The notes beneath the pieces are model-generated. The model had not been told where the DNA came from and did not search any database. It saw only the letters and a list, made by a program, of their open reading frames with translations. Below, piece by piece: positions 23,671-33,040 of a stretch of 64,000 bases of DNA. This DNA is from Halopenitus sp041821145 (lineage in GTDB: Archaea; Halobacteriota; Halobacteria; Halobacteriales; Haloferacaceae): NCBI RefSeq assembly GCF_041821145.1, contig NZ_JBGUBC010000005.1, positions 1-64,000 of the forward strand. Reading direction: 5' to 3'. The stretch's first letter is position 1, and each line of letters opens with the position of its first letter. A program made the translations under genes and the position numbers.

Positions 23671-25952
23671 TGGCGACCGATCTCGGGCCCACGAATCTCC
23701 TCCGCCGCCACACTGGAGATTCTGATTTGAGAACGCCGTGCATTGAGAGCCAAACGATCCCGGGGGTGGATGATATCGCCGCCGAGTCGCCTATCACCGT
23801 TGAACAACCCCAGTACTCGTCAAACGGTGAAGGGAGCGCTATTCCCTACCAGACGTGCTCCATTGTCGACGAAGAAACCATTGATACCATCACAACGACA
23901 GCCGAGACGGTAGCACCCGTCATCGCTGACTTGCCTGATCCGATGCGAACCCGAATCGAGGGATGGTGTGATCTTCACGGGTTCAATACCGAGGGTGGGC
24001 TTCCAGAGACGACCCTTGCTCGACAAGCGGTTTATTACATCTTGCTAAAGATCACTCTCTACGAGTGGCATCACCGATACGGGCACCTTCCGGAACTTCC
24101 GGAGAACATGCGGGACGGACTTCGTACTGCCGGAACGCAGACAGGTAATCCGGCATTCGAGGAGTGCGTCCTTGACGACCTCATTTGGCTCGCCGGAGAG
24201 ACTGCTGTTGAAGGTGTTGTCGAGATCCGCGATCGATTACTGGAGTCCACACAACCCGCGGAGGACATTGGGGCGCTCTATGAAGCAATCCTATCCAACG
24301 AAGTGCGGCGGCCTCTCGGTCAGTTCAGAACGCCACCCGCCATCGGGAAGACTATGCGTACCTGGGCGGCCAACGAGGACGACACCGTCCTTGACCCTGG
24401 AGTAGGAGCAGGTGGACTTTCAACTCCAGCTCATCATCCACAGTGGAGTGTCAACACAGATCCAACTTATGTCAGCGGGATTGATCGCAGTCCTCTGTCG
24501 CTCCTTATGGGTTCAACAGCGTTGACACTCGCTCGACAGTCTCACGATCCGCACAGAGCAGATTTTCTCTCCATCTCTCCAGAGGATTTGTCGGAAGATG
24601 TGGATTCGATCGTCTGTAACCCACCGTACACCCGGCACCAAGCGCTCCCTGCAGACTACAAAGAATCAATTAATTTGCAAGCAGAACAGGAGACTGGACT
24701 TGAGATCAGTACAGCGACCCCGCTGTACGCCTACTTCATATATCATACGAGGGACTTCCTCACGGAGGGAAATTGGGCAGCGTTTCTGATACCACCCAAT
24801 TTTCTTGCTGCTGACTACGGTGACGCGCTGAAGCAGTTTTTACTGGCGGAATTCGACATCAAGGCTCTGCTCTTGTTCGATTTGGCTGACGGGCCGGTCT
24901 TTGACGATGCACTCACAACGGTTCTCATCGCGTTCCTAGAAGTGTCAGATGAAACGGCGGAATCCGAAACGCGATTCATTCGCGTCGAGGATCAATGGGA
25001 GAAGATCCCGATTCAGGAAATCGTACGCGACGGGAAACAGGGACGCAGAGACTGGGGGTTCGTAAACTGTGTTCCGCAGGAGAGTCTCACGCCTGCGGAA
25101 AACTGGCGGTCGCTCTTCGAGCCACTCGATTTTGATACAAGCTTGCTTACGCCGTTTTCGGAGATTGCGGAGATCCATCGCGGAATCATGACGGGCGAAA
25201 ACGACTTTTTTAGACTCTCACAAGCCGACATCGACGAGGTCAGGATCAAGGAACGATATCTGTCGCAGTTAGCTCCGAGTCCGAGAGTCGTCCACGGGTT
25301 GGATTTCCGTCAGGAGGACTGGGAACGGCATCGTGACAACGGGGAAGCTGTGTGGCTGCTCTATCATCTTGACGCTATCGACGGAGTTCCACGAACAATC
25401 GAAGCCGTCGAAAACGGCTGCTCTGAGGGTATCCTTACGCCGGAGGCAGCCTCGTCACCATCGCTTGTCGCGTACTTACAGTCAGGCCTGGTTGAACACC
25501 CAACCCTGGCCAGTCGATACACTATCCGAACCCGGTCACCGTGGTATCGTGTTGATCGACGAGATCCACCCCCGATCCTCATCCCGTATATGTACCGATC
25601 CGGATTCCGCGCCTTGCTCAACGAGACCGACGCCCGGTACGTGAACAACTATCTCGGGGTCTATCCTGATGGCTCGCTCAGTCGAACACAAGTTAAGGCG
25701 CTGCTGGCCTATCTGAACAGTTCGCTGGCGGATAAGGTCGTTCGTCGAGATGCCCGCCTCTACGGAGGGATGGACAAACTCGAACCTGGTGATCTCGCAG
25801 ATGTTCCAGTGCTTGATCCACAATCGGTCACTGAGGAGACCGTCACAGCTCTCGCCAACCAATTCGATGAACTGCGAGAAACTGCGCGCCGTAACGGCTC
25901 CTGTACAGCAGTCGTCAGCCGTATCGATGCCATTCTCGAACAGGAACTGTGA
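23670..25952 (+). CDS. N6-adenine DNA methyltransferase (Eco57I/type IIG-like)
   Basis: 760 aa. Motif I is DPGVGAGGL (242-250) after the GQFRTPP segment (217-223). Motif IV is NPPY (317-320) in VCNPPYTRHQAL. This order is that of gamma-class N6-adenine methyltransferases. Residues about 490-700 form a target-recognition-like region (SPWYRVDRRDPPPILIPYM, YVNNYLGVYPDGSLS) with no nuclease motif at the N terminus. It would methylate adenine in a specific DNA sequence, as a modification enzyme of a restriction or defence system, with the coupled upstream gene as partner. Whether a separate nuclease acts with it is unknown. Confidence 0.85.
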   Translation: MATDLGPTNLLRRHTGDSDLRTPCIESQTIPGVDDIAAESPITVEQPQYSSNGEGSAIPYQTCSIVDEETIDTITTTAETVAPVIADLPDPMRTRIEGWCDLHGFNTEGGLPETTLARQAVYYILLKITLYEWHHRYGHLPELPENMRDGLRTAGTQTGNPAFEECVLDDLIWLAGETAVEGVVEIRDRLLESTQPAEDIGALYEAILSNEVRRPLGQFRTPPAIGKTMRTWAANEDDTVLDPGVGAGGLSTPAHHPQWSVNTDPTYVSGIDRSPLSLLMGSTALTLARQSHDPHRADFLSISPEDLSEDVDSIVCNPPYTRHQALPADYKESINLQAEQETGLEISTATPLYAYFIYHTRDFLTEGNWAAFLIPPNFLAADYGDALKQFLLAEFDIKALLLFDLADGPVFDDALTTVLIAFLEVSDETAESETRFIRVEDQWEKIPIQEIVRDGKQGRRDWGFVNCVPQESLTPAENWRSLFEPLDFDTSLLTPFSEIAEIHRGIMTGENDFFRLSQADIDEVRIKERYLSQLAPSPRVVHGLDFRQEDWERHRDNGEAVWLLYHLDAIDGVPRTIEAVENGCSEGILTPEAASSPSLVAYLQSGLVEHPTLASRYTIRTRSPWYRVDRRDPPPILIPYMYRSGFRALLNETDARYVNNYLGVYPDGSLSRTQVKALLAYLNSSLADKVVRRDARLYGGMDKLEPGDLADVPVLDPQSVTEETVTALANQFDELRETARRNGSCTAVVSRIDAILEQEL

Positions 25953-26025
25953 CTGTGCCGGTTGCGGAAACCGCAATAATTTGCAGTGGAGTAGAATTAT
26001 TGTGCTAAACTGGGTATGACAGCAT

Positions 26026-26571
26026 ATGCCGCCCGGAAACGCGTCCGACGACGAGCCCGAGTGGGTGGAGACGTGGGAGGAGCACACGTCGGCGTTCGAT
26101 CGGGTGACGTCAGTCACGATGACGCTTTCGGAGTTTCAGTCCGCCTCATGGATCGCCGAGGAGGCGGCCGTCTCCCCGAATACGGCGCGGAACCATCTAG
26201 ACCGGCTCATTGATCTCGGCGTCGTGACGACGAGTGAGCAGGACGGAACTCGCCACTACTATCCGGATCCACTGTACACTCGTCTCCGAGATATTCAGGA
26301 GCTACTTGAAGACTCGTCGAAACAGGAACTCTCGGAGCAGGCCACCGCGTTGAAAGACGATATAGAGGCCTGGAAAGGCAAGTACGACGCCGACTCACCG
26401 GACATGCTCCGAGAACGAGCGGCCGTCGATGGCGTTTCCGCCGAGCAAGCGTACGAACTCACACAGGCCGCGAGCGACTGGGACCTCACCCGGTATCGAC
26501 TCTCTCTTGTGCGGGACGCCATTAGGAACTACGACACCTGGCCATCCGACAGGTCGTCGAATACAGTGTAA
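26026..26571 (+). CDS. Winged-helix transcriptional regulator
   Basis: 181 aa. Residues about 35-95 form a winged helix: SASWIAEEAAVSPNTARNHLDRLIDLGVVTTSEQ with a following wing HYYPDPLYTR. The rest (about 95-181) is an acidic helical C terminus that might dimerise. The gene follows the methyltransferase 73 bases downstream. It resembles the haloarchaeal DUF7342-type regulators. DNA target and ligand are unknown. Confidence 0.75.
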   Translation: MPPGNASDDEPEWVETWEEHTSAFDRVTSVTMTLSEFQSASWIAEEAAVSPNTARNHLDRLIDLGVVTTSEQDGTRHYYPDPLYTRLRDIQELLEDSSKQELSEQATALKDDIEAWKGKYDADSPDMLRERAAVDGVSAEQAYELTQAASDWDLTRYRLSLVRDAIRNYDTWPSDRSSNTV

Positions 26572-26864
26572 CCGGCGAACGGACCCCGTCGAGAAAACCC
26601 TCTAACATAACGGTCACCGACACGCTTCTCCCTGGCTCCTCCCGAGAACGTGTCCGCTCCAATGGGGGTACTGATCCGGGTTGTGATTTCAGATGTGGAG
26701 ACAACGTCCTGTACTTTACCACTCAGTTCCACTTTCACCGCGCTTGGCCGAAGTTTATGGATCTTACCGCTAGAATAGAAGACGAGGGCTGCTCCCCCCA
26801 CCCTCAGTGTCACACGTTCCCCGGTTATCACCCATGAGCATCCATACTCAACCGATCGGCTCAT
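26529..26864 (-). pseudogene. Possible minus-strand gene remnant
   Basis: No plus-strand gene covers 26572-26833. The opposite frame reads WVITGERVTLRVGGAALVFY, IHKLRPSAVKVELSGKVQDV and TRISTPIGADTFSGG, which looks protein-like rather than a shadow. It overlaps the ends of two plus-strand genes, so it is either a short real gene or a remnant. Without a recognised family it is left as a possible remnant. Confidence 0.25.
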
Positions 26865-26983
26865 GTCCGCATTGCAGGACACAGATCCCGGGATCTCGAT
26901 TGCTGATCGAGTACGAAACGGCTTCCGGATCGGCAGTATACGCGGAATGTCCGGACTGCAAAGATGTCGTCCATCCCGAATAG
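26834..26983 (+). CDS. 49-residue zinc-ribbon protein
   Basis: 49 aa. Two Cys-x-x-Cys pairs (CPHC at about 11-14 and CPDC at about 39-42) flank a short strand-rich segment. It starts MSIHTQPIGSC and ends in VVHPE. Fits a small one-zinc ribbon of the haloarchaeal DUF7837 type. The next gene starts nine bases after the stop, so the two are probably co-transcribed. Function unknown. Confidence 0.6.
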   Translation: MSIHTQPIGSCPHCRTQIPGSRLLIEYETASGSAVYAECPDCKDVVHPE

Positions 26984-26991
26984 GCCAACCG

Positions 26992-27393
26992 ATGCCTCAG
27001 TTCGATGTTGATGCTGAACGGATCAATCTTTTCGAGATTGACGGTCAGTATCTGTTCAAGCAGTACTTCGAACGAACCGATCTTTTCGAAGAGTTCCGTG
27101 AGTACTATAACGATGATGCCTACCGATTCGAAATTCCACAAGACGACCTCGATGTAGTACGCGAGCGGCTGACCGAGGCATACTTCGAACCCGTGATCGT
27201 CGACGATCTGGAATCGTTCTGCGTTGTCAAGGAAAAGTACACCGAGCACGCCGAAATTCTCAAACATTCGGTCACGCATTGGGAACGCCGCGGCCACCTG
27301 TTCTTCATTATGAAGGACGAACTCGCTGTCAAAGAAGCAGTTGAACGGGGTGCTGACCAGCTTGAAGAGACAGAGTTCGTTCTCGGACTCTGA
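26992..27393 (+). CDS. Small soluble protein of unknown function
   Basis: 133 aa from ATG 26992; the longer frame upstream overlaps the zinc-ribbon gene and is Arg-rich, so it is rejected. The protein is acidic (DVDAERINLFEIDGQYLFKQYFERTDLFEEFREYYNDD) with strands and helices and no membrane segment. It follows the zinc-ribbon gene by nine bases. No family is recognised. Confidence 0.65.
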   Translation: MPQFDVDAERINLFEIDGQYLFKQYFERTDLFEEFREYYNDDAYRFEIPQDDLDVVRERLTEAYFEPVIVDDLESFCVVKEKYTEHAEILKHSVTHWERRGHLFFIMKDELAVKEAVERGADQLEETEFVLGL

Positions 27394-27469
27394 GCAGGCA
27401 CTTTAGCATTCAAATCCTGACGATACTCCCGATTGACAACAGCCAGTAATCAAATACCGGGAGTTCTTT

Positions 27470-27664
27470 TTGCTGGATATGGCGCATAACGCCCGCCATA
27501 ACGACGATACCTATCACCGGAGGTCAATCGTAGAGGCCGTGTTCTTCGCCCTCAAGCAGCGGTACGGTGGCACGCTGCGGGAACGAACATTGTGCGGACA
27601 ATTTCGAGAACTTGTTCTGAAAGCGTCAGTGAGAAATGTTGAGCTTGCCCCCTATTTCGGTTAG
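27470..27664 (+). pseudogene. DDE transposase C-terminal fragment
   Basis: The frame reads RRSIVEAVFFALKQRYGGTL, then RERTLCGQFRELVLKASVRNVELAPYFG up to a TAG at 27662-27664. This matches the final catalytic-glutamate region of IS5/IS4-like haloarchaeal DDE transposases. The rest of the transposase and the terminal repeats are missing, so it is a scar. Confidence 0.7.
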
Positions 27665-27741
27665 TGGAGATAGTAGCACAGGTATATGGCCGGTTGAGCG
27701 TCCGACATCAATATAAATCATCCAACCTGGATAGTACCCAC

Positions 27742-28140
27742 ATGAAGCGGCGTGCCCTCCTCTTACTCGGTGTGACTTCGCTGTTCGGCGGCTGTCTTGG
27801 AATTGGCGAGAACCAGCCCCAACCTCAGCTCGCATGGATTTGGTTACAGAACGACCGTGAGGAAGAGTACGAAGTTGACGTGGTCGTCGAAGAGGACGGT
27901 GAGTCGGTGTTTTCCGAAACGTACCCGTTGGGAGCGACGTCGGATACTGCAAACATCAACGTGGACAACCCTGTCGATGAGCCAGGACACTACGTCGTTC
28001 GGGCCACGATGGGTGGCGAAACGCGCGAGGTCGATATAGCTGAGTTCGTTGACGGCGATGAGAACTGCGTCGGAGTTCGATTCTCGTTACTCAACAATGG
28101 GAGTGTAGATTACTGGACGAAGTCTATGCAACAATGTTAG
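27742..28140 (+). CDS. Small lipoprotein of unknown function
   Basis: 132 aa from ATG 27742. Signal KRRALLLLGVTSLFGGC has a twin arginine and lipobox Cys at about residue 18. The mature part is one beta-sandwich-like domain (QLAWIWLQNDREEEYEVDVVVEEDG, PGHYVVRATMGGETREVDIAEF) of the type found in haloarchaeal surface lipoproteins. Exported and lipid-anchored. Role unknown. Confidence 0.75.
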   Translation: MKRRALLLLGVTSLFGGCLGIGENQPQPQLAWIWLQNDREEEYEVDVVVEEDGESVFSETYPLGATSDTANINVDNPVDEPGHYVVRATMGGETREVDIAEFVDGDENCVGVRFSLLNNGSVDYWTKSMQQC

Positions 28141-28173
28141 GATGTGAACCCGGACGTTCGTACGAGGTTCTGA

Positions 28174-29628
28174 TCACCAGAAGTGTTGGTTGACAACGCC
28201 GCGCCCGTATTGTTTCATCGCGCGCAGCAATGGTCGTGTGGAGACGCGCCGAAGGATCGATTTCTCGGGCGGTGCACTGCCTGCAAGTGACGTTTCCCAG
28301 CCGGTATGTGTCTGTAAGCGTTCTCGCTCCCGTGTTGCGGCTGCGCGGACGCTCTCGACATCCATTGATTCGACCGACCGTTCCTCCATCAGGACCTCAC
28401 CGTCGACGACGACTGTCTCGATATCGCCTGCAGTCACCGAGTTCATCAGCACCGACGGGAGATTGCTGTATGGCTTGTGGCGCGGGGTGTTAACGTCAGC
28501 AACGATGAAGTCGGCGCGCTTCCCGGGTTCGAGGCTCCCGACGTGGTCGTCGAGTCCGAGTGCACGTGCGGCGTCGATTGTGAGCGTTTTGAGCAGGTCG
28601 TACGAGGACCACTGCTGAGCACCGTACTCGAAATTCGACAACAGCCGGGCGTGTTTGGCTTCCTGAATGAGATCCCAGGAGTCGAACCAGAACGGGTCGT
28701 CCAGACCGATGACGACATTCGCACCGTACTCTTGGAGTGCCGGGAGCGGGAACCAGGTTCGCTTCCCGGCCTGGAAGTAACTGTACACAGTCGGACAGTG
28801 AAGGACGTGTGCGCCGGCATCGGCGATTCGCCGCGCGTCGTCCCGGTCAGCGTGCAGCAGGTGGGTTAGCAGCGTTCGCTCATCAAGGAGGCCGAACCGG
28901 TCGAGCAGGTCGAGTGGGTCGTCAGCGCCACTCCCTGCCGCCATCGTGTCTGCCTCGGCAGAGTCGTACAAATGTGTGTGGAGCCGCAAGTCGGGATAGT
29001 CTGCCCGGAGCTCAGCGACGCCCTCCCAGAGTTTCCGTGAACAGCCGGCCTCACCGCCCGGTGCGATACTCGCCGTGACACGCCCGTCGTAGGTGTCGTG
29101 GTAGGTTTCAATGAATCGACGGGCGTCCGCGAGCTGTTCGGCCGCGGGGGCGGGATTGACGAAGTCTGCGAGCTCCGGTCCGATCACACCCCGCAACCCG
29201 GACTCACCGATGGCTTCCGCCCCGAGTTCCGGCGTGAAGTCCATCGCGTTGACGGTCGTGACGCCATGGGTGAGTTGCCGTAGGCACGCGAGTTGCCACG
29301 CGGCCTCGAAGAATGATTCTCCCAGCATCGGTTCGGCAGTGTGGTACAACGCGAAGGCCTCTTTGAGCAGTTCACTGCCGTCGAGTTCGCTGAACAGACC
29401 CTGGACGAGGGTAAAATCGGTATGACGATGAGCATCGATGAGGCCAGGTATCACGACCTTGCCGCTGGCATCAATCACGCGCTCCGCAGTTGGGTCCCGA
29501 TCTGCGGGCTCAGTTGATTCGACCGATGAAATGGTTCCGTCCGTCACTCGGATGGAGCCATTCTTCAGAATCTGGTTCTCTTGATTCACCGTGACGACGA
29601 CCGCATCGTGAATCAGGAGATCAGTCAT
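28174..29628 (-). CDS. Amidohydrolase-family metal-dependent hydrolase
   Basis: 484 aa. Motifs in order: an N-terminal beta-sandwich strand; GLIDAHRHTDF (HxH metal ligands near 66-68); HTHLYDS and HLLHADRDD (later metal-ligand histidines); and LDDPFWFDSWD (a metal Asp). The C terminus EPGKRADFIVADVNTPRHKP is typical of the TRZ/ATZ and SAH deaminase group of amidohydrolases. Such enzymes deaminate or dechlorinate ring nitrogen compounds or guanine-like bases. Substrate cannot be set from sequence. It has no neighbours in operon; the gene to the left is convergent. Confidence 0.85.
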   Translation of the reverse strand: MTDLLIHDAVVVTVNQENQILKNGSIRVTDGTISSVESTEPADRDPTAERVIDASGKVVIPGLIDAHRHTDFTLVQGLFSELDGSELLKEAFALYHTAEPMLGESFFEAAWQLACLRQLTHGVTTVNAMDFTPELGAEAIGESGLRGVIGPELADFVNPAPAAEQLADARRFIETYHDTYDGRVTASIAPGGEAGCSRKLWEGVAELRADYPDLRLHTHLYDSAEADTMAAGSGADDPLDLLDRFGLLDERTLLTHLLHADRDDARRIADAGAHVLHCPTVYSYFQAGKRTWFPLPALQEYGANVVIGLDDPFWFDSWDLIQEAKHARLLSNFEYGAQQWSSYDLLKTLTIDAARALGLDDHVGSLEPGKRADFIVADVNTPRHKPYSNLPSVLMNSVTAGDIETVVVDGEVLMEERSVESMDVESVRAAATRERERLQTHTGWETSLAGSAPPEKSILRRVSTRPLLRAMKQYGRGVVNQHFW

Positions 29629-29849
29629 TACTCAATACAGATTAGTCGAATTAGGAAAGCAATTTTGGAAGCGACGACGGACTACGGCGACTCTACAGCA
29701 AGGTAGGACGAGCACCTTGCGCTATGGTTCCAGTCGGGTAACTCGCGGGCAGCGAACAAGCTGCCCAGAATTTATCTGAGTTGTGTGACTATTTCCGGTA
29801 TGATCAGGCCTGGCGCGAGTACGTTACCCGGAGATGGATAGGTGAATAG

Positions 29850-30767
29850 ATGATGAGCGCCTCCGCTCACGATTCGGGTGTTCGGGCGTGGATCAACCGG
29901 CATCGAATCGCCGCCTTCCTCGGGATCACGTACGCGTTCACGTGGCTCATTCAAGGGGCGCTTCTCGCTAGCGGGATGGAGGCGTCGTGGACACATTCGA
30001 TACTCATCGGGTTCGGTGGCTTCGGACCGCCGGTCGGAGCAGCCGTAGTCATCTGGGCGAGTGATGGCGATCTCCGAAAGTGGATTGGGCAGTTCTTCCG
30101 CTGGCGCATCGGCCTCAAGTGGTGGGTCATCGCACTCGGGTTACCCTTCGTCATCCTCGTCCTCGGGGTCCTCCTGTTCGTCGCGTTCGGCGGACCGATT
30201 GATCTGGGTTCGTTCCCGTTCGTGGGCATCTATCTGTTCGTGTTGGCTTGGGGTACCATCTGGGGTGGCGGGCAAGAAGATCTGGGCTGGCGCGGGTTTC
30301 TCCTTCCGTTGCTTCAGGACAGGTATAGCGCGTTCGTGTCGAGCCTACTAGTCGGCGTCGCGTGGGCCGGTTGGCACCTTCCCCTGTTTTTGAACCCGAC
30401 GACGACCCACGGCGGTTGGCCGCTCTCCCAGCAACTCATCTGGATCGTCTCGATCTTGGCCGGCTCTGTGCTCTGGACGTGGATGTACAACAGCACGGGC
30501 GGGAGCGTCCTCGCGGTCGCCGTGTTCCATGCCGGTGTCAACGGGATGGGCGTGTTCCACCCGGCCGATACCGCCGCGATGGCACCCGGGGGCGTTCCCG
30601 ACCCGTGGTTGACACTCCTTTCGGAGATTACTGGAGCGCTTCCGCTAGTCGCTATTGCGCTTCTCTTGGTGATCGTGTACGGACCAGATCGTCTCACGAA
30701 TCGGGAGATTCCGGGTCGGGAAGTAGTCGGGCTCAAGGAACCCGCCGTCGACGAACGAAACGAGTGA
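29850..30767 (+). CDS. CPBP-family intramembrane protease
   Basis: 305 aa. Eight or so membrane helices. The family motif region is GGQEDLGWRGFLLPLL (Glu-Asp-x-x-x-Arg; the usual second Glu is an Asp), followed by GVAWAGWHLPLF with the second-motif His, and FHAGVNG with the third. CPBP (Abi/Rce1-like) proteases cleave near the membrane; many are immunity-related. It is followed after six bases by a second, truncated CPBP gene, so both may be one transcript. Catalytic residues appear present except the Glu-to-Asp change. Confidence 0.85.
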   Translation: MMSASAHDSGVRAWINRHRIAAFLGITYAFTWLIQGALLASGMEASWTHSILIGFGGFGPPVGAAVVIWASDGDLRKWIGQFFRWRIGLKWWVIALGLPFVILVLGVLLFVAFGGPIDLGSFPFVGIYLFVLAWGTIWGGGQEDLGWRGFLLPLLQDRYSAFVSSLLVGVAWAGWHLPLFLNPTTTHGGWPLSQQLIWIVSILAGSVLWTWMYNSTGGSVLAVAVFHAGVNGMGVFHPADTAAMAPGGVPDPWLTLLSEITGALPLVAIALLLVIVYGPDRLTNREIPGREVVGLKEPAVDERNE

Positions 30768-30773
30768 GTATCA

Positions 30774-31290
30774 ATGGCGACTGGGCCGACCGAACAGCCA
30801 GTAGACAACACGACGTTCCGGAGTAGGCTTTGGGCACTTGACGTCGCTAGACTGCGAGAGGCGTCGTGGTTCACGCTCACAGTCGTTGTTGTCGCTGCGG
30901 CGACGGCGGTAACGGTCTTCAATCTATATGTTAACGCGATTCTCGGTGCCGTACAGCCGATATTCGACGCGACAGGTGGGCTCGTTCAAACCACGCTTCT
31001 GGTCAATGTCTTGCTCCTCGGGGGTATCGTCGGTGGACTGATTCTCCGACTCGGCGGGCTTCGCCCGCGAGATGTTGGAATCAAACGAGAGGGGCTCTGG
31101 ATCGGCGTATCGATCACGGTCGGGACGTGGCTCAGTATGCAGACCGTCGGGGCTCTCGCGGCCATCGTCCAAGGACGACCGCTCGGTTTCAATGACGCTT
31201 GGACGACGTTGGGGGCCTTTACGGTGGTCGGTGGATTTCTTGCGCAGGTCTTCGGGAACGCCCTCTACGAGGAGCTGGTCTATTTTGCTG
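30774..31290 (+). pseudogene. Truncated CPBP-family protease
   Basis: The first ~170 residues match a CPBP protein up to the first motif (GNALYEELVYF, second copy of the Glu-Glu pair), then the reading continues into the 3' end of the convergent gene, giving a nonsense tail to 31415. The Arg of EExxxR and the later motif His residues are absent. The gene was cut by a junction at about 31281-31290. It lies six bases after the intact CPBP gene. Confidence 0.75.
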
Positions 31291-31743
31291 TTAGTTACTC
31301 AGAAAAGAATGTTGCTGGAAGAAGTCTTTCTCGGCGAGCCAACCACCGACCTTCGCTCCGAGGAAGCCTACGAGCGCCCCAAGACCAAAGAGAACCACCG
31401 CAATTGTCCCGATGACAAGGACGAGCGCGGCGCTGCGGAACCACAGCGGTCCCGATACCACTGTGAACGCTTCAAACACATCGACGAGAAACCATAATCC
31501 AGGTGCTGCTCCGACAATCCCGGCGCGGAGACCAGCAGCCGCACCGTTAGCGTCAATCACCCGTGTTTTGGCGAGGAATCCCGCGATGAGACCGCCAACG
31601 AACACCATATTGAGGGACAGTTCATTACCCATTCCTGACAGCCAGTAGAGGCCGATTGTGAGTGGGAGTGAGATGATTCCACCGATGAGAGCGCATTGCC
31701 ACGTCGCGGAGACGCGTCTTTGAAGGAAATCAATCCAGGTCAT
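31291..31743 (-). CDS. DUF5518-like membrane protein
   Basis: 150 aa from ATG 31743. Hydrophobic segments alternate with glycine-rich turns (CALIGGIISLPLTIGLYWLSG, FVGGLIAGFLAKTR, AAAGLRAGIVGAAPGLWF, GTIAVVLFGLGALVGFLGAKVGGWL), fitting four helices. The GGxIxGF..A and AGLRAG patterns match the DUF5518 family of haloarchaea. It converges with the truncated CPBP gene. Paralogues occur at 32400 and 33041. Function unknown. Confidence 0.8.
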   Translation of the reverse strand: MTWIDFLQRRVSATWQCALIGGIISLPLTIGLYWLSGMGNELSLNMVFVGGLIAGFLAKTRVIDANGAAAGLRAGIVGAAPGLWFLVDVFEAFTVVSGPLWFRSAALVLVIGTIAVVLFGLGALVGFLGAKVGGWLAEKDFFQQHSFLSN

Positions 31744-31847
31744 AGTTCGAAAACGCATCTCCAGAATCATAGTATTTCAGCGGCATTTCCGGGAGAGAAA
31801 CACTGCTCTCGGTTGTTTATGCCTGTCAGTCTACGCACCAAGTAGGC

Positions 31848-32306
31848 ATGGAAGAGACAGATCGTGCCGAATACTGTGGCATCGGTATTCGAGGTGTCGC
31901 AATCGGAATCGATTCGTTTGTGTGGATTGCACTCTTGTTCGTTGCAATCTTCCTCACGGGTGTGTTCACGGGACAACTCGAAACCGGGGCACAAGGCATA
32001 GACACGAATCTAACCGGTACTCCTGCGTCAATCGCGCTGGGGCTGTGGTTCGTACTGGCGCTCGGCTACCACACAGTCTTCGAGTGGCAGTTTGGGAAGA
32101 CAATCGGGAAAGCATTGGTAAATATCCGTGTGGCGAGCGTCGACGGATCCCCGCTCACTCTCGGATCCTCCTTGATACGAAACGTCTTGCGCCTCGTCGA
32201 TTGGCTGCCCGGGTTGTATCTCGTCGGGATTGTGGGAGCAGTGGTTTCGGAGCGGAAGCAACGTCTTGGTGACAGACTAGCGGGGACGACGGTCGTTAGT
32301 TCGTGA
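31848..32306 (+). CDS. RDD-family membrane protein
   Basis: 152 aa. It shows the RDD family layout: RGVAIGIDSFVWIALLF near the N terminus (Asp within helix 1), the EWQFGKTIGKALVNIRV motif with the following SVDGSPLT segment, LIRNVLRLVDWLPGLYL, and RKQRLGDRLAGTTVV at the C terminus. Three membrane helices. RDD proteins are small membrane proteins of unknown transport or scaffold function. Confidence 0.85.
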   Translation: MEETDRAEYCGIGIRGVAIGIDSFVWIALLFVAIFLTGVFTGQLETGAQGIDTNLTGTPASIALGLWFVLALGYHTVFEWQFGKTIGKALVNIRVASVDGSPLTLGSSLIRNVLRLVDWLPGLYLVGIVGAVVSERKQRLGDRLAGTTVVSS

Positions 32307-32399
32307 TATCATAGGTCACGTTGAAGAAGACACGGAACCCCGCATCGTTTGGCCTTACAAGTGATCAAATCCGTGTCTCAAATCACTCCTGAAATAAAT

Positions 32400-32843
32400 A
32401 TGCCATCACCCATCAACGTACGTACTCTCTCCACACCATGGCGATTCGCGCTCATCGGCGCAGTAGCCTCGCTACCAGTCGCTGGTGTTCTAAACTGGCT
32501 GCCGAACTCGGAGGCGACCATCGGCGGTAGTATCATGGTGATCGGAGCGTTTATCGCAGGAGCCTTCGCAGAAATCCGCTCGGGGGACTCAGGTGCAGCC
32601 GGACTTCGCGCTGGTTTCATCGGTGGTGTTCTCGCAGTACTCCTGTTCGTTATAACAGTGGTCAGCACCGCGGCCAATGGTATGATGGGAGGATGGCCAC
32701 TTTCCAGATTCATATTCTGGGCCTTCGCCTGTGGGTTATTCCTGTGCGTCGCCCCGATCTTCGGGTTTGGATTCGGACGTGTCGGTGGGTGGGTGGTAAA
32801 TACTGTTACTTCACTATGGACGACCGAGACGAATAGGTCATAA
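32400..32843 (+). CDS. DUF5518-like membrane protein, paralogue
   Basis: 147 aa from ATG 32400; codons before are open without a start. It matches the gene at 31291 in layout: FALIGAVASLPVAGVLNWLP, GGSIMVIGAFIAGAFAEIRSG, AAGLRAGFIGGVLAVLLFV and FGFGRVGGWVVNTV. Four helices. It is the second of three such proteins in this cluster. Function unknown. Confidence 0.8.
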   Translation: MPSPINVRTLSTPWRFALIGAVASLPVAGVLNWLPNSEATIGGSIMVIGAFIAGAFAEIRSGDSGAAGLRAGFIGGVLAVLLFVITVVSTAANGMMGGWPLSRFIFWAFACGLFLCVAPIFGFGFGRVGGWVVNTVTSLWTTETNRS

Positions 32844-33040
32844 TCATTCTACGACGTGTCGTTCGTCGGATTTCCAGTCCACAAGGCCAATGTCGAGCGG
32901 AGCTTGGATATTTTACAGAATGGTGGTTTCAACCGGAGGTATTGACTGAAGCGTAGTATCGAACAGTAGTCCACCAGCCGTGTTACGGAGAGAGAAACAC
33001 GGACTCACCATCCACAACCACGGAACTCGCTAGGTCGGGT

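Noticed and set aside
30924..31172. Minus-strand frame inside the truncated CPBP gene
   Set aside because: It is a shadow of the plus-strand reading, which has clear CPBP features.
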